NCBI RefSeq assembly: GCF_017355205.1
Contig: NZ_JADIJK010000003.1
Span: 62,001 to 126,000, forward strand
Length of the DNA: 64,000 bases
Direction of reading: 5' to 3'
Source of the DNA: Bacillus sp. SD088
Lineage (GTDB): Bacteria > Bacillota > Bacilli > Bacillales > Bacillaceae_C
Part shown: positions 28,020 through 36,441 of the stretch, in pieces
How positions within the stretch are numbered: position 1 is the first letter of the stretch
Layout: every line of letters begins with the position of its first letter
The notes under the pieces: model-generated
What the model saw: the letters and a program-made list of their open reading frames with translations, nothing else
Told to the model about the DNA's origin: nothing
Databases searched by the model: none
Made by a program: the position numbers and the translations under genes

Positions 28020-28493
28020 TTATTGAGCAACTTTTAATAAGTCATCTGCTTGCTCTTCGGTAATATCTTCAATAATGCTAATTTCACTTATTAAGGCTTT
28101 ATGTGCATCACTTAGTAATTGCTTTTCTGTTGAATTAAGCGGTTTTTCTCTTTGTCGATATAGTAGTTCTTGCACGACTTGAGCGGAATTTTGCATTTCT
28201 CCTGATTTAAGCAATTCCATGTTTTGCTTATATCGTTCTTTCCATGGTAGGTCACCTTTCGGCTGTTCATGATGGAAATTCTCTACAATTCCTCTTGCTG
28301 TCTGAAGATCGACAACAGCGCGGATTCCCACTTTGGCTAAATTCGCTCGTGGTAACATAATGTTCAATTGAGTAATCGGAATAGAAATGACGCAATATTC
28401 CTTTGTGTGACCCTGTATTTCTTTCATTTCAATCGTTTGAATAACCCCTGCTCCATGCATTGGATAAAATACTTTGTCACCTATATTAAACAA
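28020..28493 (-). CDS. CarD-family RNA polymerase-binding regulator
   Basis: About 157 residues. The N-terminal CarD/TRCF-type RNAP-interacting domain begins FNIGDKVFYPMHGAGVIQTI, followed by a helical C-terminal domain (LPWKERYKQNMELLKSG, ALISEISIIEDIT), as in B. subtilis YdeB. It probably binds RNA polymerase and stabilises open complexes at particular promoters. Start TTG 28493 has CAGGAG eight bases upstream and yields the usual N-terminus; the ATG at 28550 adds an atypical 19-residue extension. Monocistronic with its own terminator. Confidence 0.88.
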   Translation of the reverse strand: MFNIGDKVFYPMHGAGVIQTIEMKEIQGHTKEYCVISIPITQLNIMLPRANLAKVGIRAVVDLQTARGIVENFHHEQPKGDLPWKERYKQNMELLKSGEMQNSAQVVQELLYRQREKPLNSTEKQLLSDAHKALISEISIIEDITEEQADDLLKVAQ

Positions 28494-28753
28494 ATGATCC
28501 ACTCCTGTATTTGTTCTATTTATATTATACCACCATTCAAACAAATACACAAATTAATAATTTTAACATGATATTTTTACTCAAGTCAACAATTTTCATC
28601 TTTTTTTATAAAAAAATCGACGATCGTTAATTCGTCATATATATTATAAAAAATCTACTTGAGAAACAGTGAAATCACTTCATCCACAGAGTCTAATATT
28701 CAGACAGTGCACCATTCAGCTAGCTGGTATATCTAACGGTTTTTACTCTCTCA

Positions 28754-29118
28754 TCAAAGATATCTACGAACTTTTTTACAATATTCCTTGTATTTACTGC
28801 CATAAATTTTTCCAAAGAATCTTCTTCGCGGCAAATTTGGCGATTAATAAACCAAAACCCGACAACGAAATATAGTTACAATATCCAATTTGGGATAATT
28901 AAAAATATCCCGATCAACATAAACAAAAATGCTGTATAGATTGGATTTCTACTAATGGAAAATACATCTGATGTAACGAGTTCATTCGGATGATCCTCAT
29001 CTAAGCCAACACGAAAACTTTTACCAAATACGATCAGGCTCAACAAAAAGATGATAAGACCAAGAATACTAAATGTAATACCTATCCAGGTTAATATCCG
29101 TTCTTTAAATAATACGGC
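28754..29118 (-). pseudogene. ICMT/PEMT-family methyltransferase remnant
   Basis: Minus-strand reading gives VLFKERILTWIGITFSILGL, then SISRNPIYTAFLFMLIG, NWIL, an in-frame TAA, and FINRQICREEDSLEKF. A one-base frame change follows, then YGSKYKEYCKKVRRYL and a stop at 28754. This is the membrane isoprenylcysteine/phospholipid methyltransferase family, with RNPIYT and EE/KYxEYxxxVRRY motifs. It has no start: the 5' end is cut by the repeat at 29121. One nonsense codon plus one frameshift make it a clear pseudogene. Confidence 0.8.
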
Positions 29119-29120
29119 AC

Positions 29121-29195
29121 TCGTCCCCCACTTACAATTCTCATATTCACCTCGAATTCTTGAAGTGGGGTCTTACTGCCAGTTAATTCGGGATA
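29121..29195. repeat. Palindromic-arm repeat (PATE-like) in the gene graveyard
   Basis: CCCCCACTT and AAGTGGGG pair around an AT-rich loop, followed by the shared arm CTTACTGCCAGTTAATTCGG. It truncates the methyltransferase remnant. Similar to 38009-38121 and 42868-42940. Confidence 0.55.
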
Positions 29196-29563
29196 AACTT
29201 TGATTATATTCTGCCTTTGAAATACAACAAGCTTTAGAGGTTATCTTCAGCTTTGCTCCTCCCCTGCACAAAACGTACAAACGTTCTCTAACATTCCTCG
29301 TTCCACCTAACAAAATGACCACTATCACTTTCAATTGGTATTTCAAATTATGCCGATGATTGAACATCATATCTAGACAATCGTGCCCGTTTAATGAAGA
29401 TCGCTTTGCATAATTTTAAATTTCGTCGTTACTTCCGTATTCATACTAAATCATCCTTTTTAGATTATTATCTGTTCTATCCATACTTAAAGTTCCTATT
29501 CTTATTCCATTATAAGTCGTTTGTTGAAAGAATAAGTACTCAGATGAACACCATTCTCAATTC
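29196..29563. other. Non-coding or decayed stretch
   Basis: No convincing gene. The minus strand has MNTEVTTKFKIMQSDLH followed by stops (from 29436), which may be another decayed gene start, unidentified. Confidence 0.4.
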
Positions 29564-29824
29564 CTAAAATTTCTCTACCTTTCCATAAGCCAATTTCACT
29601 TGTTCTTTTAGTTGCTGATTCTCTTTCTCTAATTTCTTTACCTTTCTTTTCAATGATTGAATAAGAGAGCAGCTTTATTACCTTCATTTATGTTCCAATT
29701 TATTTGTAGGATCTATTATTTGTCGTTGACGTAAGGATTCCATACGCTCACGTAGTTCAGAATTATTGGATAATGTTGCTTTTTTACAATCATAACTGAC
29801 CATCCAAAACGTCTTTCTTTTCAT
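29564..29824 (-). pseudogene. Remnant of a Tn554-type TnpC-like transposition protein
   Basis: Three reading frames on the minus strand carry successive pieces: KKATLSNNSELRERMESLRQ, then NEGNKAAL, then LKRKVKKLEKENQQLKEQVK ending AYGKVEKF and stop. This pattern (a helix-turn-helix with SNN/YNN-SELRERI, then a coiled coil) fits the small TnpC/DUF6262 proteins of Tn554-family transposons. At least two frameshifts. No TnpA or TnpB is left nearby. Confidence 0.65.
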
Positions 29825-29946
29825 GTATTCTGACTTATCAAAAATGATGTTTCCACCTTTTATACTATTAGTCCTTTATTCTATAAAAAACCTCTAAAGG
29901 CATAATTGTATTGCACAAAAAACGCAATTTAATATCAATACAACAA

Positions 29947-29988
29947 GAAAAAACCAATTCCTCCATTTTACTGAGAAATTGGCTTTTT
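29947..29988 (-). terminator. Terminator after melA-like gene
   Basis: AAGCCAATTTC and AATTGGTT pair on the minus strand, followed by six T, 36 bases past the melA stop. Confidence 0.65.
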
Positions 29989-30023
29989 AATGCTTTAATT
30001 TCTTTTTTTCCTTACACTAGCCT

Positions 30024-31325
30024 TTATTGATATTTCGGTAACCAGTCTCCATGAGCCTCAATCAAATCGTCACAAAGTGCGACAATATCATCAATGGATA
30101 GCTCTGCTGAGGTATGTGGGTCAAGCATAGCAGCTTGATAAATATGTTCTTTCTTTTGCGTAATGGCAGCTTCAATTGTCAATAATTGTGTGTTGATATT
30201 CGTTCTGTTTAAAGCGGCTAGTTGCTCTGGTAAATCGCCAACATATGTTGGTGTCACACCACTTCTATCTACAAGACATGGTACCTCTACTACCGCTTTT
30301 TCAGGTAGATTGCTAATTAAGCGGCCGGTGTTTAAGACATTCCCGCCAATTTTATAAGGGACATCTGTTTCCATTGCTTCGATGATATATGATCCATATT
30401 CATGTGTTCTCTTATGCTGTAATTGTTGATCATGTACAAGATCATCGCGCATCTTTTTCCAACCCTCGATTTGATTCACACAGCGACGTGGATATTCATC
30501 AAGTGGGATATTAAACTTTTCTATTAATTCTGGATAGCGATCCTTAATAAAATATGGATGGTATTCAGCATTATGCTCAGATGATTCTGTAATGTAATAA
30601 CCAAATCGTTTCATCAACTCAAAGCGAACCATATCATGATGCTTTGTTTCTTGCTTTTCCTCTGCTCGTTTTTTAATTTCTGGGTATAGGTCTTCTCCAT
30701 TACGAGTAATTTCGAGTAACCAGGCCATATGATTAATCCCAGCAATTTTCCATTGAATATTGTCTGTTGGCATGTCCAATGATTTCAAAAGTCCTGGTGC
30801 ACAAGCTTGAACACTATGACAAAGTCCTACTGTCTTAATCCCTCCATGACGCAACATGGTACCTGTCAGTACAGCCATTGGATTCGTGTAGTTTAGGAAC
30901 CAGGCGTCTGGACATACCTCACGCATATCTTTGGCAAAATCAAGCATGACAGGAATCGTTCTAAGATTTCTAAAGATCCCGCCAATCCCAACAGTATCCG
31001 CGATCGTCTGGCGAAGACCGTATTTTTTCGGCACTTCAAAATCAGTAATCGTACAAGGATCATACCCACCAACTTGAATCGCATTAATAACGTATTTAGC
31101 TCCTCGAAGCGCTTCCTTTCGATCTGTATAAGCTTTAATTCGAACAGTAGAGCCTGTAGTAGATTTTAAATTATTCAACATAGCCTCTGAATCTTTTAAT
31201 CTTCCTTGATCAATATCAAAGAGAGCAAATTCAAAGTCCTGAATACTCGGGACTAACATACAATCTCCTAGAACGTTTTTCGCAAATACTGTACTTCCTG
31301 CACCTAAAAAAGTGATTTTCGACAT
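30024..31325 (-). CDS. melA: Alpha-galactosidase-like GH4 enzyme
   Basis: A 433-residue family 4 glycoside hydrolase, close in sequence pattern to E. coli MelA: FLGAGSTVFAKNVLGD (NAD-binding), GGYDPCTITDFEVPKKYGL, LNYTNPMAV, GLCHSVQ (metal-ligand Cys/His region), AGINHMAWLLE, ESSEHNAEYHPYFIK. GH4 enzymes use NAD+ and Mn2+ with a redox-elimination mechanism in the cytoplasm. Galactoside specificity is inferred; related GH4 enzymes act on galacturonides. Start ATG 31325 has AAAGGAGG upstream. The promoter holds the composite motif and TAGCAA-N4-TTGCTA. Confidence 0.88.
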   Translation of the reverse strand: MSKITFLGAGSTVFAKNVLGDCMLVPSIQDFEFALFDIDQGRLKDSEAMLNNLKSTTGSTVRIKAYTDRKEALRGAKYVINAIQVGGYDPCTITDFEVPKKYGLRQTIADTVGIGGIFRNLRTIPVMLDFAKDMREVCPDAWFLNYTNPMAVLTGTMLRHGGIKTVGLCHSVQACAPGLLKSLDMPTDNIQWKIAGINHMAWLLEITRNGEDLYPEIKKRAEEKQETKHHDMVRFELMKRFGYYITESSEHNAEYHPYFIKDRYPELIEKFNIPLDEYPRRCVNQIEGWKKMRDDLVHDQQLQHKRTHEYGSYIIEAMETDVPYKIGGNVLNTGRLISNLPEKAVVEVPCLVDRSGVTPTYVGDLPEQLAALNRTNINTQLLTIEAAITQKKEHIYQAAMLDPHTSAELSIDDIVALCDDLIEAHGDWLPKYQ

Positions 31326-31351
31326 AATTTTCCTTCCTCCTTTAAATACCA

Positions 31352-31466
31352 TAGCAACTTATTGCTACTTCAAAATATATGAAGATTGCTGATTACCTCT
31401 ATAATAATCGCTAATGAATAAGCTTTCAATGGTAAAATGAAGTGAAAAAAGGGTATAATATTGCTT
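31352..31466. promoter_or_regulatory. Composite regulatory motif, copy 2 (melA-like promoter)
   Basis: TAGCAACTTATTGCTA at 31352-31367 is an inverted repeat. CAATGGTAAA at 31427 and AATATTGCT at 31457 repeat the right half of the motif found at 27845-27886 and 33448-33486 with 33-35 bases between the blocks. Confidence 0.65.
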
Positions 31467-31558
31467 TTTTTATTTTATCACAGGTTGGGCATTCTTCTTA
31501 ATTTAGAAACGCTCTCTGCTTCAATTTCTCCCACATATTAATCTCTTCTATCTTCTTT

Positions 31559-33292
31559 CTATTCGTCTGAGTCTTCAATTGCAGCCTTTTGACTATTTAT
31601 CTTCCGAATCACAGAGGGATCAAATTTTGCCTTGCGCTCGTAGGTATAGAGACCATTTACTTCCTGTTCAATATCATAAAGCTGGGTATAACAAAAAGCA
31701 CAAACAGCCGGATTTTTTAATAAGGTCTCTGTCAATCCCTTATATCTCTGCAAAAAGTCTTCTTCAGATTCTGGCTTATTTCCATAACCCCATCCTTCTT
31801 GATCTCCAGGGTTCCACCAAATCCCTCCATATTCACTGACAAAATAAGGCTGATTTTCATATTGTTGACGATCTGGGAATGTCACATACGTTTTTCCGCC
31901 ACGGCCCATTTCTGCAAATTTTCCGGCGAATTTTTCCACATCCTGTTCATAATCATGGATATCAAATATATCTGTTACGACATGGAAGTTCCCGCTAGTA
32001 TCAATCACAGGACGTGTGGGATCTAACCGTTTTGTCACTTCATACGTAATACGGAGCACTTCATCATTTTGCCGTGTCCCATTTTGATCCCATGTTTCGT
32101 TAAATGGGCACCAACCAATCAGTGCAGGACTATTGAAATCCCTTTCAACTGCTTCCATCCATTCCGGTAAAAAATGTTCCAATCCTTTGGAACCTGTAAT
32201 ATCTAATCCCCAGTTTCCGTGCTCTCCCCAGACAAGATAGCCGAGTTGATCTGCCCAATAGAGAAAACGAGGTTCAAAGATCTTTTCATGAAGGCGTGCC
32301 CCATTAAATCCCATTTCCATCGAGATTTCTATATCCTTTTTTAAATCTTCATCAGTGGGCGCTGTATAAATCCCTTTGGGATAAAAGCCTTGATCAAGCA
32401 CCAAACGCTGGAAAACAGGATTCTCATTAATCAAAATCGCTTTGTCTTCAATCGAAACAGAACGGACGCCAAAATAACTTTCCACTTGATCAACCACTTG
32501 TTCACCTTTTTTAAGCGATAAGGTTAGATTATAAAGTTCTGGTTTCCCAGGTTCCCATAGATGAACCTCTGATAATGAAAGATTGCTATGAATAGAAGCA
32601 CCCGATACATAAGTCGCTGCTTTTGCAACGCTTTTCCCTTTGTATGTAGCCTCTAATTCTACCTCTAATTCTTTTTCATATTGGTTTAAATGGACATCAA
32701 CTGATACTATTCCTGTCTTAGGATTAGTTTTATAGGCTGTGTTTCTGATATAAGTATGTGGAACAGTCTCCATCCAAACGGTCTGCCAGATACCCGTGGT
32801 GCGAGTATAGTCACAACCAGCTGAATAATACCCGCCACTTTGTTTTCCACGCGGCTGTAAGCCAGAACGATTATCATCCTCCGCACAAACAACAATAACG
32901 GCCTCTTCTCCATCGAGAAAATCGCTTACATCAAATGAAAAGGGCGTATAACCTCCTTTGTGCTCTCCAGCCTTTTGTCCATTCACCCATACATGGGCAT
33001 GATAATCAACAGCTCCAAAATGGAGAATAGTCCGTTGCTTCAACCAACTCTTGGGAATTTGTACCGCTTTCTTATACCAGACAGCTGCCATAAAATCAGT
33101 ATAGCCAATGCCTGATAGTTCACTTTCTGGGCAAAAAGGAACTTGGATGGTATCCGTAAAAGGACCATCTTTGAAAAATTCACGCTCAATCCCGCTTTTT
33201 CCATGGTCAAAAGCAAACTGCCATTCACCATTGAGGTTGAGCCAATCCTTCCTTTCCAACTGCGGACGTGGATATTCATTGCGAATTGTCAT
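31559..33292 (-). CDS. Glycoside hydrolase family 2 enzyme
   Basis: A 577-residue GH2 protein without signal peptide, so it acts on an imported glycoside. Domains: N-terminal sugar-binding jelly roll (to about 180, with AVWYKKAVQIP and HFGAVDYHAHVWVNG), an Ig-like middle domain, then the TIM barrel. The acid/base Glu is in CPFNETWD and the nucleophile Glu in YFVSEYGG. It resembles short beta-glucuronidase/galactosidase-like GH2 enzymes; the exact substrate is not evident. GGAGG lies ten bases before ATG 33292. The divergent AraC regulator probably controls it. Confidence 0.85.
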   Translation of the reverse strand: MTIRNEYPRPQLERKDWLNLNGEWQFAFDHGKSGIEREFFKDGPFTDTIQVPFCPESELSGIGYTDFMAAVWYKKAVQIPKSWLKQRTILHFGAVDYHAHVWVNGQKAGEHKGGYTPFSFDVSDFLDGEEAVIVVCAEDDNRSGLQPRGKQSGGYYSAGCDYTRTTGIWQTVWMETVPHTYIRNTAYKTNPKTGIVSVDVHLNQYEKELEVELEATYKGKSVAKAATYVSGASIHSNLSLSEVHLWEPGKPELYNLTLSLKKGEQVVDQVESYFGVRSVSIEDKAILINENPVFQRLVLDQGFYPKGIYTAPTDEDLKKDIEISMEMGFNGARLHEKIFEPRFLYWADQLGYLVWGEHGNWGLDITGSKGLEHFLPEWMEAVERDFNSPALIGWCPFNETWDQNGTRQNDEVLRITYEVTKRLDPTRPVIDTSGNFHVVTDIFDIHDYEQDVEKFAGKFAEMGRGGKTYVTFPDRQQYENQPYFVSEYGGIWWNPGDQEGWGYGNKPESEEDFLQRYKGLTETLLKNPAVCAFCYTQLYDIEQEVNGLYTYERKAKFDPSVIRKINSQKAAIEDSDE

Positions 33293-33336
33293 CAATCATC
33301 TACCTCCATTTTAAATAATTGCTTTCTTCAAAAATC

Positions 33337-33342
33337 ATTATA
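33337..33342 (-). promoter_or_regulatory. Extended -10 element of the GH2 gene
   Basis: TGTGTATAAT on the minus strand, with no good -35 box 17 bases upstream. This is typical of an activator-dependent promoter and fits the nearby AraC regulator. Confidence 0.5.
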
Positions 33343-33409
33343 CACATGTTCACCTAAATTAACGAGAGAAACAAAAATCACATATTCACATTGTATTCCT
33401 TTCATCTTA

Positions 33410-33486
33410 TTGCTATATTCATGATAAGAATCATTCACCCATCATTACAATGGTAAAAAAATAGAAAGCAGGGTAGAATATTGCTA
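33410..33486. promoter_or_regulatory. Composite regulatory motif, copy 3 (GH2/AraC divergent region)
   Basis: TTGCTATATTCAT at 33410, ACAATGGTAAA at 33447 and GAATATTGCTATC at 33476. The last block covers the presumed TTG start of the AraC gene, which suggests autoregulation. Confidence 0.65.
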
Positions 33487-34374
33487 TCTGAACACTCCAA
33501 TAAAAAATATGAATCTTTCGGTTTCAGATTTAACGGGAGCCACCAGGATGAGATTGTGGGAATTTATGCTATCGGCTGGGAAAATGTGAATTCTCCCAAT
33601 TATAACTGGGATGGCATGGCGCGAAGCGAAGTTGGCAAATATGTATTTCAATATACCTTATCAGGTCAAGGCATGATCGAAATAGATGGAAAAAGGTATC
33701 CCTTAACATCTGGAAAAGCCTTTTTGGTAGAGTTGCCCAGTCCACACCGCTATTTTTTTCCTAAAGAGAGTGAGCATTGGGAGTTTATTCATATTACTTT
33801 ATATGGGAAAGAAATTCAAAGAGTCTTTCAACTGATCCATGAGGAAAAGGGACAAGTGATCACCTTTCCACCTGAATCAGAATTGATCCAATTATTATTA
33901 ACGATTTATCAAAAAGCAGTGGAGAAAAACATCACGGATGCCTATCAGGCTTCTGCATTAGGTTATTCTTTTATGATGGAGCTTTATCGATTTGCTCGTC
34001 ATTTGGGTTCACCTATCCAGCAATGGCCCGAACCTATTAATAAGGCTGCCTTATTTGCTCAAAAACATTATGATAAACCCATTGGGCTCGATGATTTAGT
34101 CGAAGCATCTGGTTTATCCAAATATCATTTCACACGACTTTTTCATAAAACAACATCGATGACCCCGTTAAACTATTTAACCAAAATCCGCCTCGATAAG
34201 GCGATGGAATGGCTTCTTACATCTGATCAGTCTATTCAAGAGATTGCTCGAAAAGTTGGCTATTCCAATGGTAACTATTTCAGTAAAGTGTTTCATAAGC
34301 GAATGGGAATGTCTCCCGGACAATTTCGCAAAAGCAAACACACTGTACCTGTGGACCATATCGTGGTGGATTAA
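33481..34374 (+). CDS. AraC-family transcriptional regulator
   Basis: A 297-residue regulator with an N-terminal cupin-like sensing domain (YTLSGQGMIEIDGKRYPLTS, LPSPHRYFFP). The C-terminal tandem helix-turn-helix shows GLDDLVEASGLSKYHFTRLF and IQEIARKVGYSNGNYFSKVF followed by GMSPGQFRKS. It is divergent from the GH2 gene and near melA, so it likely activates glycoside use. The start is TTG 33481 with AGGG eight bases upstream; no in-frame ATG precedes it. The stop is followed one base later by a modular repeat. Confidence 0.9.
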   Translation: MLSEHSNKKYESFGFRFNGSHQDEIVGIYAIGWENVNSPNYNWDGMARSEVGKYVFQYTLSGQGMIEIDGKRYPLTSGKAFLVELPSPHRYFFPKESEHWEFIHITLYGKEIQRVFQLIHEEKGQVITFPPESELIQLLLTIYQKAVEKNITDAYQASALGYSFMMELYRFARHLGSPIQQWPEPINKAALFAQKHYDKPIGLDDLVEASGLSKYHFTRLFHKTTSMTPLNYLTKIRLDKAMEWLLTSDQSIQEIARKVGYSNGNYFSKVFHKRMGMSPGQFRKSKHTVPVDHIVVD

Positions 34375-34375
34375 C

Positions 34376-34607
34376 AAGAAAAGCGCAAGGCGCCCGCCTA
34401 TCGGCGACAAGCAAATGTTCTGGGACAAAGAAAGGTGTTCTTTGCCTTTCATTGGCTCAGGTTATTATGCAGAACATCGGCTAAATTCGCGCCGTCCTGG
34501 CGCAACGCCGATGGACTCGCTCCTGCGAGCCTCGAGCCGATGGCGCCTGAAGCTAGACACCAATCGTAAGGTAAACAGTTATCCACAAGCGACAATTTTA
34601 TAGTTTC
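34376..34607. repeat. Modular stem-loop repeat, copy C
   Basis: Starts AAGAAAAGCGCAAGGCGCCC one base after the AraC stop. It carries the alternative inner module: ATGTTCTG/CAGAACAT enclosing an AAAGG/CCTTT hairpin, then a nested hairpin at about 34476-34513 with CATCGGC/GCCGATG outside and GCGCC/GGCGC inside. Confidence 0.85.
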
Positions 34608-34611
34608 TAAC

Positions 34612-34822
34612 AAAAGCGCAAGGCGCCCGTTTAGCGACGTACAAACTTTTATAGTAAGGATGAACAGCTAAAAACGCGCCATCCTGGCGCAACGCTGTTC
34701 TGACCTACATCCTGTTGGCCTCCGACAAGCAAATGTTCCTGAACCTAGGAAGGGGCTTTTTCCCTTCATAGGTTCAAGGTTATTTGACCTAGGGGGGCTG
34801 GGCGCTGGAGCTAGACACCAAT
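34612..34822. repeat. Modular stem-loop repeat, copy D
   Basis: Tandem neighbour of copy C. It has the GAACAGC/GCTGTTC hairpin (about 34662-34700) followed by a TGAACCTA..GGAAGGG/CCCTTC..TAGGTTCA hairpin (34739-34777), then GGGCGCTGGAGCTAGACACC. The 34823-34902 stretch is only a leader to the next gene. Confidence 0.8.
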
Positions 34823-34902
34823 CTTCCCTGTTAGAACTTATCAACAATTTAGGTTTTTGTCATTTGCTATACAGCAAAAAAACAGAGCTTAAGGGGTGAA
34901 CC

Positions 34903-35811
34903 ATGAAAGCAAAACCAATTTATGTAGAAGTCCCTATCAAAACGGAAATTGAGCGTCTATGGGCAGCTTCTCAAGATCCTCAAAAACATGAGCAATGGGA
35001 TTTGCGCTTTAGCTCCATTACTTATATGCCAAAAAAAGCAGATGAAGCGCAGCTTTTTACATATGAAACAAAGATTGGATTTGGGATAAAAATTGCGGGC
35101 TGGGGAAAAAGCACTAGTGAGGTGCGAAGTCAAAGCCAGGATGGCTCCCGTACTTCGGCTTTACACTTTGGTACAGAGCAATCTATCAGCATTATCCGAG
35201 AAGGACGCGGGTATTGGAAGTATAAACCAAATGGGGATGCTATCGATTTTATTACCCAGTATGATTATCAAGTGAACGGAGGGAGATTCGGGAAATTATT
35301 TGATGTGCTCATTTTCCGTCCTCTGATTGGCTGGGGAACCGCTATAAGCTTTGATGTTTTAAAAAGGTGGTTGGAAAAAGAAGAAACCCCTGCCTCCCAA
35401 TTCTTACGCTTTTTTTCCGGTTGGATGATCACGTTTCTTTTCTTTTTTATTTGGCTGTATCATGGATTGGTGCCAAAAATCTTCCATCCCCATCCCGAGG
35501 AAATAAGTATGATGACCAATTTATTGCCTATCCAGCTTCAAGCTGCGCAAACGTTGACAGCGCTAATTGGAATAGTAGAAATCCTGTACGGACTATGTTT
35601 AGTCATTGCTCGTAAAAAAAGAAAATGGTATATCTTGCAAATGTTCGCTTTCCCAATTTTGGGCTGCTCTGCCATTATAGCCAATCCAGATTATTTAGCA
35701 CATCCTTTTAGTCCACTCACTTTTAATCTGGCATTGATCGTTCTATCCATACTTGGTTTTCTATTACACAAGGATCTTCCTACGGCAAGGAGCTGCAAAC
35801 GAAAAAAATGA
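34903..35811 (+). CDS. yndG: SRPBCC domain plus DoxX-like membrane protein, YndG type
   Basis: A 302-residue protein: a soluble START/SRPBCC-like N-terminal domain (to about 160), then four membrane segments resembling DoxX (from FFSGWMITFLFFFIWLYHGL on). Function unknown. The ordering with a DUF4166 protein and a YndJ-like protein matches B. subtilis yndG-yndH-yndJ. GGGGTG lies before the ATG and the next gene starts nine bases after the stop. Confidence 0.75.
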   Translation: MKAKPIYVEVPIKTEIERLWAASQDPQKHEQWDLRFSSITYMPKKADEAQLFTYETKIGFGIKIAGWGKSTSEVRSQSQDGSRTSALHFGTEQSISIIREGRGYWKYKPNGDAIDFITQYDYQVNGGRFGKLFDVLIFRPLIGWGTAISFDVLKRWLEKEETPASQFLRFFSGWMITFLFFFIWLYHGLVPKIFHPHPEEISMMTNLLPIQLQAAQTLTALIGIVEILYGLCLVIARKKRKWYILQMFAFPILGCSAIIANPDYLAHPFSPLTFNLALIVLSILGFLLHKDLPTARSCKRKK

Positions 35812-35820
35812 GGTGCCCAC

Positions 35821-36441
35821 ATGTCGATTTATAAGGAAGTTATTGGAGAGGAATTTTTCCAATTACACCCCATGCTCCAAAAGAGATATCAATTTCCTTT
35901 CGAAGCGAAAGGAATCATGAGTCATATTCAAGGTGGACCTAAATGGTTATTTCCACTATTTTACATAGCTACTAATTGGAAGCTTCTTTTTCCAGAGCGA
36001 GGAGAGAATATTCCTTTTTCCATCAAAAATATCCCTTTAAAGGGACCAGAAGATGAAGAACAAATTTATTGGGAACGCGTTTTTCATTTTGGCTCGAAGA
36101 AGAGATTTTTCAATGCAAAAATGAGCCTAGATCCTAATCGAATGATCATTAAAGACTATCTTGGCGAACCAAGCTTATTTTACTCTGATTTAACGATGTC
36201 CGTGTTGAGTGATGGAAGTTTGCAAATTGATTCAAAGGATCAAAAACTTGTTTTAGGTAGATTTGAAGTCCCCCTTCCAAAAATGCTGCAAGGCTTGGCG
36301 ACTGTTAAAGAGAAGTATTTGGAAGATCAAGAGTGTTTTCATATTTCAGTGAGCGTGATCAACCCGCTAATTGGAACCGTATTTGCTTACGAAGGAGAGT
36401 TTAGCACGCATGAAGTTACGCCCATTCATCCTTGTTCATAG
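35821..36441 (+). CDS. yndH: DUF4166 protein, YndH type
   Basis: A 206-residue soluble protein with no signal peptide. The SIKNIPLKGPEDEEQIYWER and LVLGRFEVPLPKML regions fit the DUF4166 family. Function unknown. It is in an operon with its neighbours; the next gene begins 32 bases before its stop. Confidence 0.78.
   Translation: MSIYKEVIGEEFFQLHPMLQKRYQFPFEAKGIMSHIQGGPKWLFPLFYIATNWKLLFPERGENIPFSIKNIPLKGPEDEEQIYWERVFHFGSKKRFFNAKMSLDPNRMIIKDYLGEPSLFYSDLTMSVLSDGSLQIDSKDQKLVLGRFEVPLPKMLQGLATVKEKYLEDQECFHISVSVINPLIGTVFAYEGEFSTHEVTPIHPCS

Noticed and set aside
29173-29370. Minus-strand open frame of 65 codons next to the decay zone
   Set aside because: No ribosome binding site, runs into the palindromic repeat, low-complexity composition; no family recognised.
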